Assembly (NCBI GenBank): GCA_038087015.1
Contig: JASBNA010000068.1
Span: 62,001-126,000, forward strand
DNA: 64,000 nt
Origin: Cerrena zonata
Taxonomy: Eukaryota > Basidiomycota > Agaricomycetes > Polyporales > Cerrenaceae
Reading direction: 5' to 3'
The notes beneath the pieces are model-generated. The model saw nothing but the letters and a program-made list of their open reading frames with translations, had not been told where the DNA came from and did no database searches. A program made the position numbers and the translations under genes. Each line of letters begins with the position of its first letter. Position 1 is the first letter of the stretch. Below are positions 13,615 to 25,700 of this stretch, piece after piece.

Positions 13615-14808
13615 ACTTACTTGCTCTACTGTGACGTTTCCTCTATGTTATGGTTCTTGGGTTCTATCTCGGTTCTCGGCTCTCGGCTCAGGCTTGGATA
13701 CTATCGCTGGATCTGATATGTTTCTAATGCTCTGTTTATGTTCACTATGTTTGTATCTTATGGAAAGTTATATTGAATCATTATGATTTATCGCCACAAC
13801 GATATCGTGTACATCGAATGTATCACAAGACTCGAAAGTTATTGTTCCGTCGTTTTTTAAAAATTTATCCTTCACTCGAGATTCCCGGGCTTAGCCAAGG
13901 GGTATCTTCCTCGAATCCTGAACAAGAATATCTTAGCCCTGTATCAACACATCCAAATCCCCGTCAAACCTATACTACACAAATCCACAAAAAACCAGTC
14001 ATACATCCTACTCAACATTACAAACCCGGCACAACAGAAGCAGGCGCAAAACTCATCGGGAAACAAGTAGACACCCGGTCCCGCCTCTGCCACTTATATT
14101 AAGCTCAGCCCTGGGGCAGGTATTCCCATGGTATACATGTTGTTCAGAGAAATTGAATTGTTATTGTGCCCTGTGATTAATGGATGTCCGAGTTCACACT
14201 CGAAGCTTACAAATTACATTATTGAGAGAATTAATCATGTCGACGGAACTACGAGTTGGACCTACTGGTTTTTGGTCAGGTACCCAATTGAGGTACTCAT
14301 GCATAGGTCTGTAAGGAAACATTGAAAGCCGTATGTCTGATACATCAGTACAACACACGATACACCGTTGAACAAACAATCCTGCAGGTTTACCATGGGC
14401 TACATCAGTGAGACACTGTGATGAGCCGGTCTTGGGAGTTGTATCAAATATCACAACGGGCGACTCGCCCATAGAAGGTTTGCGCAAGAGAACCCAAGTA
14501 CACCGTGTAGTTGCATGTTGGTCCTTGGTTGGGCCAGAGTTTGCAGTCAAATTGTCGAGTAAGTAGTTTACGACGATGAATATTACTTGCAGGAGTGGAA
14601 CCGAGCAAGGGAGATGAAATGGCAGCGGCTCATCCGGCACGCCAAGTGATTTGGACTCCGCCCGAAGAGAGAAGGATGGGTGGTTGCTGGCGGTGGCTGG
14701 CAGAGGTCTTCCCTTCACCGTGGTTGTAATCGTCTCAAGGTCTGCTTGCCTTCCTCCCCCCACCCTCCGTCTACTCGTCTTCCTCCCTCGCCTCCCTCCT
14801 TCCTCACC
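13615..14808. other. 1.2 kb intergenic region
   Basis: No supported gene. An open frame at 13773-14102 lacks any recognisable domain. A 256-codon open frame on the minus strand (14194-14964) runs antisense across the promoter and first exon of the next gene and has no family features. The last 100 bases before 14809 are CT-rich, as is common upstream of highly expressed fungal genes. Confidence 0.35.
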
Positions 14809-15591
14809 ATGAAGTTCTCTCGCGCCGCTCTTGCTACCACTTTCGCCACTTTGATGGGCATGGCAACCGCAGATCTGCAAGTCACCGCCCCTTCCTCCTC
14901 GGTCTGGTGGGGTACGTCTCCGGCAAATACCTATCATCAGTCTGCTAATTTTCTCTGACCCCACACCTCATTTCGTTTCTCGCGTTTGTCAAACTCGGTT
15001 GGTGACATGCTCTAGTTGCCCAGTCCATTAACACCATCGCTTGGACCTGCGACCAGTCTCAGTTCCAGAACTTCACCATCTTGTACGTGTCAACGACCCC
15101 TCCCACGCGTTTTTTCCCGACTCATTCTCCTTTATAGGATTGCCAACTCGGACCCTAAGGTCCTTGTTTCACCTTTGGCTATCGTCGCTGTCGAGAACAA
15201 CTTTGATTGCTCCAAGACCATCACCCAGGAACAATCCAGCCAACCCGCTGCATCTGGATACACCATCCTCCTCGCCAACCCTTTGAACAGTTCCCAGGTA
15301 ACATCCTAATTATCTTTTACCTCTTCTACCAGCAATTTATTTTTCCGCTAGGTCTACGCCACCTCCGAGCCCTTCGAGATCAAAGCCCTCGGTGCAGCTT
15401 ACCCTACCACCACCGTCGCGCCAGGCTCCAGCACTGCTACCAGCTCAGGTAGCTCACCGAGCAGTAGCACAGGTTCAGACCAGACCACCACTTCTGGAAA
15501 CAACAACGCTGCGTCCGGCCTCAAGGCCTCTACCTCCGTAGCCGGTGCCGCCGCTATGGGCCTCGCTGTCCTCGGATATTTCCTTGCTTAA
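14809..15591 (+). CDS. Small Ser/Thr-rich GPI-anchored wall protein
   Basis: Secreted cell-surface protein of the Kre9/Knh1-like, Ser-Thr-rich GPI-anchored family. Exon 1 encodes a signal peptide (MKFSRAALATTFATLMGMAT, cleavage likely near ATA-DLQ) and DLQVTAPSSSVWW. Exons joined at G|TT and TT|G give VAQSINTIAWTCDQSQFQNF and IANSDPKVLVSPLAIVAVEN, then YTILLANPLNSSQVYATSEP, the usual beta-sandwich order in this family. A Ser/Thr-rich stalk follows. The end is a hydrophobic tail (GAAAMGLAVLGYFLA) after small residues, the classical GPI attachment signal. About 200 residues, three introns. Likely role: organisation of beta-glucan or mannoprotein at the wall; this is known only by family analogy. 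Confidence 0.85.
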
Positions 15592-16179
15592 GATGTATCA
15601 ATTACCCTCCCTATATCGCTTTCAGGTCTTGTTAGCTTGGGAGTGCTTCACGGTTGGTGGTAAAATGGCATGGGATATTGAGTGCGCTCTCTCTGTTCTG
15701 GGTTCTCGTACTTATTCGAAATGAACTCTTTGTTTTCTTATTCCGTCCCTCATCCTTTTTTGGACTTGTGGCTTCGATGTGATCGATTCTGCTCCTTACA
15801 CTCGTTACTCAAATACACTCTTTTGCATACCCCTCCACACATACGTCTGAGCTGCACTATGTGTTACTGACACGTCTGTCTACCCTCGAAAATGCTATTT
15901 TTAGATCCAAAATTTTCGGAGGACGATAACGAGGGAACGCCTCGGCAGGAGATATTCGTCGTAGCCTGCAGATGTGGTACGCAGGTGCGTTCATGCTTAT
16001 GCTACCTTTACTGACGTTTTTTTATGCTAGCAGATAATAACGCCTCATCTTATGATTCAGTTTGAATATGCCGAAGTTTGCTCAATCTCCCGGTTTTACT
16101 ACGTCAGCTCCGAGTTGACATATCTACCATGTTTGGCGTTCGGTTTGTGCTCTCCGTGCACTCGTACGACTCTGAATAT
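15592..16179. other. 3' flank and spacer before the repeat
   Basis: No gene was recognised. It holds the 3' untranslated part of the wall-protein gene and unassigned sequence leading into the duplicated segment that begins near 16180. Confidence 0.3.
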
Positions 16180-16860
16180 CTATAAATAGAAACATGAAGG
16201 ACGAGCCTAATTGGAAACAAACGTGTACTCACGCTCAGATAACTTGCCACGAGTTCGGCCTTTCTTCAATTTACTTCCGTTCTACAAATTGAGGATGGTC
16301 GAGAAGGTTACTGGGTCGTCCAACTATTGAGGTGAACGTTGCGAGAGCCAGGGATCTGTGATTAGGGAGGTGGGGACGTAATGTAAGTATTTATTCTCTC
16401 GCCCTCAAAATAAAATCTATGCAGGTCAGAAAAACCACATACGATGTGTTGCCTCGTGTTAGTTGACTGTTTATACTTCTTTAGAAAACCGCCGATCAGG
16501 GATTTGCCGCATAGTTTGATAGGTCAACCTCAGAGAAGACGGAACACACATAGAACCGCCTTCGGGGGATACCCAACTACATCATGGAAGAACGGCAATC
16601 CGCTGTTCGATTTCGATCAGGGTCTACCCCAGGAAGTCTAGATTGTATGTTGTTGCTGCGTTTCTGCCATGTACGCCTCACTAATTCACGTTCATGACCT
16701 ATCGTTTGGGGATTTCCCGTTCACCGCGTTCAGGGAAAGGTAGGTACTAACGTCATAAACACTGCATTTATCATGACATGAGGGGAATCTACTCATGTGG
16801 CAATGATTCTGTTCGGAAATCCCACCAACATCCGGTCGTGAGCTGTTGAACCAGCTGGGC
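16180..16860 (+). repeat. Duplicated segment, left (truncated) copy
   Basis: Imperfect direct duplicate of 18228-19325. Shared blocks in the same order: a CTATAAATA box and AAGGACGAGCCT (16180-16210 and 18228-18270), ACCGCCGATCAGG (16487 and 18498), ACACACATAGAAC (about 16544 and 18553), GCCTCACTAATTCACGTTCA (about 16677 and 18690), CGTCATAAACACTGCATTTA (about 16752 and 18775), CTCATGTGGCAATGATT (about 16792 and 19070) and GAGCTCTTGAA/GAGCTGTTGAA (about 16840 and 19305). The left copy lacks roughly 265 and 190 bases, including the start codon region of the downstream gene. It ends just before the Gag ORF. Confidence 0.7.
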
Positions 16861-16982
16861 TTCCAATCATAGTGCGAACTCCAGAGAAGGAGAAACCCAC
16901 CCGTACAGCTAAGTGGAATATCATGAAGAGCATATACCGAATACAAACATAGCGACCAACAGATCATTACCACCAAACTCTC

Positions 16983-17864
16983 TCAAAGGAAAAACCCCGC
17001 GCTATTGAAACCATCCTGATCTGCATAGGCCCATCGTCTAACTAGTTCAATAAATTCCTCCCGGTTATCACCTTCCCAAGGCTCTTGCACCATCATCTGC
17101 GGCCTGTTCTCAATATGCCATGGACTCCCACATACGCCCTTCTGCGACTTCCTCATCTTACATTTGAAGCAAATCGGGTCGGGGCTGAGGCGCATGTAAG
17201 GATCGGATTCTTCTTCTTCTCTAGCAGCCCATAGTTTCTTCGTCTCTGCCCAGGCCCTCCAACAATCGTCGAGGTCGATGATCCTCGTCCTCCATTCGTC
17301 AAAAGTGGATGGTCTATCCATGTGGCCATAAATGGCCTGGATGATGTCGAAATTGACATTCATCTTGAGTAATTCTAAGACGATTGGATTATCCTCGTTA
17401 CACCCCGCTCGATAGACCAGATCTTCAAACTCGAACAGAAACTCCCGGGCTGTTTGGGACCCCTGTCCATCCCGCATACACACCAACTTGGTTAAAGCCA
17501 ATCTCCGCCCGTAGACATCAGTAAACGCAACATCGAGTTTCTCCAGGAACTCGGTGTATGTGAGCTTCCACATTCCACACAGGCTTGCTGTGGAGTCTTG
17601 GTATTCTAAGACGAATCCCCTGACCCAGGAACACACTGTGCCCCCGCGCATGAAGGAGAGAAAGATGTTGATCTTCTCGTTGGAGTCTGTGATTCTTCTC
17701 ATTCGGCAGTAGTCGATCACTTGTGACTTCCACTCGGCGTATTCGGATTTGGCACCGTCGAAGATGGGTGGTTTACTGCCGTAATACTTGTGTTTGGTGA
17801 CTGGGACGGGAATGACAGAGGATTCATATTGCTCTGGACTGGAGAGGTTGGAAGATGTCTGCAT
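16983..17864 (-). mobile_element. Solo retrotransposon Gag ORF
   Basis: A single intronless 293-codon ORF resembling the capsid region of Ty3/gypsy-type elements: KPPIFDGAKSEYAEWKSQV, then FLSFMRGGTVCSWVRGF, FLEKLDVAFTD and REFLFEFEDLVYRAGC, the usual order of a retrotransposon gag domain. Near the end is a zinc-knuckle-like CFKCKMRKSQKGVCGSPWH, spaced C-x2-C-x9-C-x4-H rather than the usual CCHC knuckle. No protease, reverse transcriptase or integrase was recognised downstream (below 16983). The element sits between two direct repeats. It may be a gag-only non-autonomous element, a remnant, or a gene derived from gag. The frame is intact, so it is either recent or under selection. Confidence 0.75.
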
Positions 17865-18227
17865 TGTGGGTGAGGGTTGATGGGGTTGGACGGATGATAG
17901 TAGGGGGTTGGGGGGTTATGGGACAGGTCGTTAGTGTTAGTGATCTGTTCGGAAAACCAAATATCTAGTTTCGGTGTGGCCGTAAGCCGAACCTCCGTAT
18001 CACCATACGCTAACTAGAGATTCAATTTCACTGAAGATAATCACACTAACAGAAACTTCGAGCTCGATGGATTGTCGACTACTAGGTCTATGGGACTCGT
18101 GTGGCGGAGAGGTAGCGTCCTGCAGTCCAGGACCGCATACTAAGTAGTTGCATTTATACTTCATAGCATGCATGCATACATGTGTATCCAACGAGTCCCA
18201 GAACCCAAACTGAATAAATACGAACAC

Positions 18228-19325
18228 CTATAAATATACAGAAGATACCAAAGGACGAGCCTGATCGGTGAGTAAGAGGCGTGTCCGACTCAATGTACAA
18301 GTCTCTCGTGCCACGTGGGTGCTTATTTGGGACTTGGAACCCTGCCACCAGTGGTGTCCGTCGAGTATCTTCTGCCTGCCTCGACACCAGAAGCTAACCG
18401 AATGGCACTTACACGAGTCTTTGTGAACTCGTGAAGTGGTTCCAGATCCTAGCGGCCAGTGCCGGTATATGTAAACCTGGTGCAAACTTCTTTAGAGACC
18501 GCCGATCAGGCACTACATACTTCCCTTGATAACGCGGAGGTAATGTATAGAAACACACATAGAACTGCCTCCGGGGAATACCCAACTACAGAATCAAGAA
18601 ACGGCGATTTACCGTTCAACGTTCAATCAGGGTCCGCCCAAGGATGTCTAGATTGCGTAGTACGTTGTTGCTGCGTCTCTACCACATACGCCTCACTAAT
18701 TCACGTTCATGACCTATTTCTTAGGGAAACTCCGAATAATTCATTCATCGCATTCAGGGAAAGGTAAACATCAACGTCATAAACACTGCATTTATCATAA
18801 ACATGAGGAGGTCCGTCCTTTCGCCTCTACTGCCACATATTCCATATCAAGTGTTGGTGCCCCATTGTTGGACGTTAACGTTGCATGTTGGACCCTGACA
18901 GAATGTGTCTGGAATATTCTGATACATGTGTGTCAGTTTGTGATATTAGGAACACGTAAGGATAACCCCGACATAGGAAACCTCGTGGCGTATAATCTTG
19001 TATAGGTTTTGAATTGAGATCGTATTGGTAACCACTTATGGTTTTTTGGTATAAATACTATGGGATGTACTCATGTGGCAATGATTGTGTTCGAAATCCT
19101 TACTTCTTACAAGACCCCCACCCGCCCCATTACTCCCTACTTTCCGCCGTACCATGTCAGGTTCAACACAGGTATTTCTTCCACAAAGCATTATCTCTCT
19201 GAGTGGATCGACTGAAACAGCGTATATTAGGCCCTCCCGGAAAGCTCCTCTGTGCAATTGCATTATCCATGGCCAGAGTACCAGTCTGACCCAACATCCA
19301 GTCATGAGCTCTTGAATCAGCTGGA
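18228..19325 (+). repeat. Duplicated segment, right (longer) copy
   Basis: Partner of 16180-16860, with the shared blocks listed there. This copy keeps an open stretch at 18459-18660 (RNTHRTASGEYPTTESRNGD) that is also partly readable in the left copy (NTHRTAFGGYPTT), so part of the repeat may once have been coding. It also holds the TATA box and first exons of the gene at 19154. Between 17865 and 18227 no gene was seen. Confidence 0.65.
19050..19057 (+). promoter_or_regulatory. TATA box of the Pro/Tyr-rich gene
   Basis: TATAAATA lies 104 bases before the start codon at 19154. It falls in the part of the duplicated segment that is missing from the left copy. Confidence 0.45.
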
Positions 19326-20254
19326 TAACCTGCGGCCTTCGACGAGCACGTCGGAGACACAAGAGAGGTTCGTCATATCACATGCATTTTTACAATCAGA
19401 CTCTGAATATAGGGTATTTAGTACTAGTGAACTTGTATCGGACTACACTTACACCGAGACATCAGGCAATGACTGTGTTCAGATACGGTAAGTTTACGTC
19501 AGTGCATATATTTACTGGCTATTCTACTTACACATGACTTGATACTAGCGAGAAAACCTACATCCACTCGCCTCTTTTCGACAGGCATTTGGGACCCTCG
19601 CTTTCACGCCGACGGAGAGGTATAATTCGTAGAAAACTCTGGAGCTGCAGCAGTGCACCATATCACCAGAGTCTATACATGGGCTACTCTCCGTCGTATT
19701 CACGAATCTCCGTTTCCCTATCCCAAACTTACCGTCCAACCCAAGGGATTGAGTACGGACCTGAACCGAGTACCGCTCAGAACGGCGATTCCCAGACGGC
19801 GACAAATGAATACTCTAGACCTGATGCTAGATATACGCCGTTGTCTGGACTCCCTTTTCTTCCGCCTCTTGGTCCTCCCGAACCCAGTCCCTGTGGGGAG
19901 CCACCTAATTCTCAACCTCTTCCGCCAATGGGATACCCTCCTACTGCCCCGACGTTTACCGACCCCTTGTACTACCACCCCTACGCTGGACAACATAGCT
20001 ACCTAGGCTATTACCCTCCCACGAGTGGCGTGACGGATGCGTATACTCAAGCTCCTGGAACATCGACAACATACCCTACGCCTTATCCTTATGATCCAGT
20101 TACCGGAGCTAATGATAGGTACAACGAATATCTTGCACAACAAGTTTCCGGTATACCGCCTACATTTGAGGAACGCCTCAAAATACGACAGGGATTCACC
20201 GAACAGGGTCAGCAAGCGATAGAGTGCATTGTGAGGCAAGTCTGGTACTTGTAG
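19154..20254 (+). CDS. Pro/Tyr-rich low-complexity protein, unknown
   Basis: No known family was recognised. Exon 1 encodes MSGSTQ; an intron ending at TATTAG leads to ALPESSSVQLHYPWPEYQSD and HELLNQLDNLRPSTSTSETQ. A second intron (GTAAGT after 19490 to ACTAG at about 19551) joins CVQIR to EKTYIHSPLF. The rest is one exon with a basic patch (LSRRRRGIIRRKLW) and then a long region dominated by Pro, Tyr, Ser, Thr and Gly, such as YYHPYAGQHSYLGYYPP, ending VRQVWYL. It is probably disordered. Both introns keep the frame, which supports a real gene. Its 5' end lies in the duplicated segment, so a truncated sibling once existed near 16800. An alternative start further upstream cannot be excluded. 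Confidence 0.6.
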
Positions 20255-21045
20255 AGGCTCTTTAGAACTCGGGTTTTTTGGTCTTCATACTCTCTATGCT
20301 CGCCCGCATCAATATTTCTAGACTCTTTCCAACATCAGTTTCCAGTCCTGGTCCATAGTCGTTCTTTCAAGGATGACTGATGGAGTTATGGTTCTCTACA
20401 CTATGATTATGCATGTACTTATCTCAGCCACACAGAGGCTACATTATGCAGTTTTCTATGCTTTTCAAGTTAAATTTCTGGTTATTCAGATGCGAAAAAA
20501 CAGGCTCCTAAACGATGGTAAACTCTACTAGCACCGAGTACAAGAGGGAGACTCATCCCTAACTTGTTGCACTACTCGCTAAAGTCTGCTATATATGCTA
20601 ATCACAAAGAAAGAAAAAATAACGAGACGGTAGCGCAGCGGTACATTCCAGACCAACCAAGCTCGCTGTAGTCATCCCTCCGGAGGTCATACACCCTCCT
20701 CCAAACTGACTAAGTGATACATCCATTATTGCGTTGAGGATCTGAATAGACTTGGAAGCAAGGCCAGTGTGTATAGAATTAAGGCGTACGATATGCTAGA
20801 TGGTATCGGTACAATGATGCAAAGAGAATAAACTAATGTGAACTACGTGCTAGCGAGTGAGTCTATGAGTACACAACCGAGGGAAACTTACAACAACAAT
20901 AACGACAGCGAACAAAAAGAAACAATGGAATGTTCAAGAAGCCTATGAAGAAAGAATAGGGTTAACAACTCGGAGTCCCACGATGTCATGCCCCAAAAGA
21001 ATGAATCTGGATAGGAAGGAGCAACATGAACACTAACATGCGGTA
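20255..21045. other. Spacer with a tRNA-like promoter motif
   Basis: No protein gene was seen. At 20631-20642 the sequence TAGCGCAGCGGT matches the A-box of RNA polymerase III promoters. About 50 bases on, GGTCATACACC is a poor B-box resemblance. No full tRNA cloverleaf can be folded, so this may be a remnant of a tRNA-derived short interspersed element. Confidence 0.25.
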
Positions 21046-22717
21046 CTACACCATGCCCGACGGTCTTCGATGAGGGATTAGCGATATCGGAGAGCCCATC
21101 TCGTCCAATTCGATAATATCAGGCTCGTCAACTGCCGAGTCCGGTTCAAGTGGACCCTTCATCCTTTCATGATTTGTGAACCCTAACACATTAGCATCCC
21201 TCTCGAAACTCACGCCCCGTTCATCCCTCCCATACCCATACCCTTCGTCCCCCCTTGCGATCTCAACGTGATCTACCGTGCTATACCCGGAAAGTGCCGT
21301 AGTAGGCATCGCAATTCTTGAAGTGAAGAATAATGTCGTTGTCGAATCATCAGTGGTCGTTCCTGAGGTGCCTCCTGGTGTAGGTTTGGGTTTGACGAGC
21401 GCCGCGGACTCGTGGAGGTTGAGCATAATGCGGGACATCAATGTTACGGAGACGCTGCTGGCGAAGGTGGAGAGGATGCCACGTTGAGTTGGGGGGAGGA
21501 GCTATTCAAAAGCAAGAAGGTGGTATTGGCTATGAGTTTCTGAGAGATGAGGGTGGGGAGAACGTACGTAGAATGTAAGAGTGTTGGCAGCGTTCACACA
21601 AGCCATGACACTAGCAATTCGTAGCGTTAGATAAATGTACCGGGTGGTTTCCAGCCCTCGTCAAATAAACTTACGCGAAGTAGATGGCACCTAGTAGTGA
21701 TATGAAATATCGTCAGTAATTATTCCGACTCAGGAAGTGCTAAAATTACATACCATCTCGCCAAATAAGCTCTACGAGGTTATTGAACACTGCGACGTTA
21801 TTTCTTGTCCGCTCTTGATACGTCTTGTAGACAGTCAAGCTGAAGATGAGGGAATCGTACGCAAAGAGAGCTTCCCATGCAACAGCTATTCCTATTGTGA
21901 AAAAGCAGGGTCCTGTTGAGAGTGATTTCTAGGATCAGAAATGTGACATTACGAACTGATAGCACTAATGGACAGGTGAAATGGATCAGATGCACAGAAA
22001 GACAAATACGTGTGGGAGCAAACGTACGTTCCCTTGCTCAACGCTTGGTGGCATCCACCGTTGATACTATAGTCTGAACGTTGTCCAACCAGGGACCACT
22101 GAAGCCATCTTAGATATTTGAACCTCGGCTGTATAACCAATTCACTTACGCATGATACAATGAACAGCCCTCCAGAAATAGATAAAATCAAGATGGCGAC
22201 TCGTCTGCTTCGACCGTAAAGGGCATAAGTCCGTAGGAAACAAATGACTAGAATTTGTTAATAACCCCATAAATTTGCTTAAAATGAATGGACGCACAGC
22301 ATACGATGACTTGAGCAGCAACGAGCATGATCTGACGAAACATGGCATATTTCTTACATGCACTGATGGTTTTGAGATTTGCAAAGTTTCCCCAGTTGAC
22401 AGCGATATCCTGATGGTGATGATTGGAAAAGAGGCAGGGCACATCATCAAGTCAACACCACTCGTCGATCGCTGTGCAAGATATAGTGACATACACTTAG
22501 CACCGAGAAATATCGATTCATGAGGAATAACCATGATGATTGGGCCTTCGGTTTAGGCCAGATGTAATTCACTTCGTCCGTGAAGGTGACCACATAGTCG
22601 TAATACAGTATACCTGTGCGTTAGGTATGACGTTAAGACTTGATAAGTAGCTTATTTGTAGTCTTTATACGCACACACGCCAACAAGGTGCAATACGCTG
22701 TGGATGAACCTAGTCAT
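21046..22717 (-). CDS. DUF6533 multi-pass membrane protein
   Basis: Second member of the DUF6533 family in this window. The amino-terminal exon reads ILYYDYVVTFTDEVNYIWPK followed by LFLMNRYFSVLS, the family signature. Carboxy-terminal exons read ACVNAANTLTFY, TQRGILSTFASSVSVTLMSR and IMLNLHESAALV, followed by a polar tail ending PHRRPSGMV. The start is uncertain: ATG at 22717 (MTRFIHSVLHLVGV) joins the signature exon through a T|GT splice, but an earlier exon is possible. Middle exons (about 21600-22140) are short and not fully resolved. The family is unusually abundant in Agaricomycetes and its role is unknown; the seven-helix layout resembles receptors. Confidence 0.75.
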
Positions 22718-25700
22718 GTCAAGATGAATAAGTTCACTTTATGCGTGGTCAAGGACAAAGACATACACATCATAGTTTCCAAAGACGTCGTCCCCCATAC
22801 GAAATGGCAGAGGTATCGTAAAGCTCAGAGAGAGGAGCACAAAGCATACAAGCTTTAAGTGGACATTGAGGTGGGGGAGGGGAAAGAAAAGTCCTCGGAT
22901 GGAGTAATATGTGATATAAATACCCGGGGTCGAGAAGTATAAGGTTGGGATTCGGACCTGGATATGGCGGAGCCTGACAGGATCCAGATTACCGATCTAT
23001 CTGCAAATGAGAGGTACGCTTGAGAGACCTGGGGGATTCCGAAACAGAGCTGTCCATCCAATGGCAAGCTAGCTCCTATGTCTTTCCCCTAGGCGAGTGC
23101 GGCCCAGGTCATCGGACAAACCTCAGATTCAGATCACCGACCCGCCCGTTCTGTTTTTCGTCCGTCTTTCGGGTCGTGGAAATACAACATACAAATCTTC
23201 TACCAGTAGAGGAGTTTGTCTCACCCCAGCGGGGTGTGAAGGTGGCGATTCTCCGACGCCCAGTGGGAAAGCAGACGGAAAATGCGTGGAAAGGATAGCT
23301 GCTCAGAAGGGCAATTCCCTTGACAAGGGCTTGAGAGCCAATGAGGGGTGGCAACACACCCCATGGAGGCCACAAACACCCTGTCAGATGGTTGCAGCAG
23401 AAAAGCATTGATCTGACGTTTAGGATAAGGTGATGTCTGTGTGGTAAGAATTCATTGAATTAGGTTTAGATCCCACGAATTGGTTGCCGACTTCCCTGCT
23501 TGATCCATGTGATGATGATTGTGCTTCATTGCATCACGGCAAGGATATTTACTGGAATATATGATGCATATGTAGTTGAGAACTACAATGTTACTTTTTA
23601 TGGTTTATCGTATGTCGGGAAATGATTGTCTACGAACAGCATTCTACAGCATTACACTCGTTCCTCGGTCTCAGCCCACGTTTCTCGGGATTCTGTTGAT
23701 ATAGGATGTGCACTCCGACTTTACAAGAGATAACTTACGTGAAAAATGAAGTGACAGCCGGAGGAAGACACAGCATCAGATCTTACAACGGACAGTCTGG
23801 TCGAGAAACGATGAGCCTACTCATTACGCTTTTTGAGTAAGTGACTTGTCGAAATTGTACAGTATGTCGACTGACGAAAAAGATTATTACACAACATCCT
23901 GCGGCGCCCGCCCGCCAGTCTCTCGTCTCGAACGTTTCTGCCGCGGAAGAATCTTGGGAAAATGTCTTGGGAAAATACAAGCGCAAGGAACTGGCAAAGT
24001 GTAGTCCAATCTGGGTCTTTTCCCGTCTTGATGAGACCTGACAGCTATCAAGTTGGAAAGAATCAAGCGCAGAAAAGCCGTCAAACTTTATGTCAACAGA
24101 TACAAGGAACCATGTCGCGCAACGGTGGCGGTTCTCAGAGTTTGTTTTGTTCCCGAACTGTCGAATGTTGAACGCCGGGTCCGGGGTAGGTAAAGGTACA
24201 TTCATAATAGTGTCGCAGCATCACCACGTTTTGGCTTGTATGATCGGTAGGTTATGGGAAAAAGATGGGAACTACTGGGAAGATCAAGGAGAGGAATGAA
24301 ATAGCACAAATTAAGACATACCAGGCGAGTATACTTAGAGGGCTTGGAGTCCTTGGAGAACCGGCATTTAGAGTTCACGCGAACCGCGGAGAGACACGAG
24401 GCGGTTGCAGTCAACACATTGTTCTGATTTGAGCTAGCGTATGTGAAGTGCAGAATCCGGGGTACCGTATTTGTTGTACCTTGTTGTGTCTCGCCGTTAG
24501 CATACATACCATTTTAGGCTGACAATATTCCGACTTTGCTTCTAAAAAATGTTCACAAATCAGAAACATAACATCGAAGTTCGAATTCGATGACAAATAT
24601 GTAAAGATAGGCAAAGATGTTGAAAGTCTTCGACGGATGATCGAGTGTCTGAAACACCGAACCAGTAGTATCTGGTTATAGGTACTGTGAGAGTCAGCAT
24701 CAGACATTCACAGCATGGCCGCTCTGAGAAGCAAAGAGAATTTGTTAAGAACTGGCGACCAGCAGGAAAAGAAGGCTAAGGTTGTGTCAAAAAGACCTAG
24801 AGCTGAGATACGATGCCGAATTGAGGGATTGTTCAACTGTCAAGATGTCTCCGCGATGATATTAGTAAACTTTACTATTGCACACCTAATGTTTGTCCCT
24901 TAAATACCCAACGGAGAGCGGAGTCATTACCTCGAGCAGAAAAGAATTGTGATACTTCTTCCCATGTGACCTTTCAATCTCCGAATCGCACACTTGGCAG
25001 GATGGCTTCGAACTTCTTCACTTGAGAAGAACTGTCAACTCGCTGATGCTGGAGCAGCCTCAAGTAGAAATATCACGCTGGCATCACTTCGCATGACATT
25101 TGAGCGGAGTCCGGCGGTGCAGTTTTGGGTACCTGGGCTGATCGGATGATACATCAAGTTCGAGGTCAAATAAGTGTATGTATACACATACAGATGCACG
25201 ACTTACAATCGAGACAGAAACCGTATAAAGGTCGGGAAACTATCATTTAGTGATTGTGGTACACCTGTATACGAACTTGATCGAAGCGGGTATAAACGTC
25301 TAATTGTGGATTGTGGCTCCATGTCGTAGCGAGACGAAATGAGACGAGGAAGAGAACCAAAGAACCCGAGAAGTAAGGGAGTTGGTCAATTGCCCGCCAA
25401 CTTGATATTTGTTAACCCGTCCTGTGCCCGCTCTTCATAGATCCCATCCGATGATGAGTTTATTGGATTTCAGGATTTAGCGAGGTGAGAAGCTCTGCAA
25501 CCGTGGTAAGATGTACTAGAAAAACGCAGTCGACCATGAACTTTGCAGCGCAGGTGACGGGTTTAAAATTGGCAGTAGAAAAACCTATCAACCTAACACC
25601 AAACAATAGAAGTTAGTAATTAATCACGAATACATTGTCATTCATACTCTCGTAAACCTCGCTGCATGCAGTGTACACAACGTCCACTTTCTCACACCCT

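Noticed and set aside
14194..14964. 256-codon open frame on the minus strand
   Set aside because: It lies antisense to the promoter and first exon of the GPI-anchored protein, has no domain, and its composition follows from CT-rich plus-strand sequence.
20621..20700. Complete tRNA gene
   Set aside because: Only an A-box-like motif is present; no anticodon arm or acceptor stem can be paired, so it is noted as a possible SINE remnant only.
23020..23411. Three overlapping open frames, two plus and one minus
   Set aside because: GC-rich local composition explains the openness; none shows a recognisable motif, start context or splice structure.
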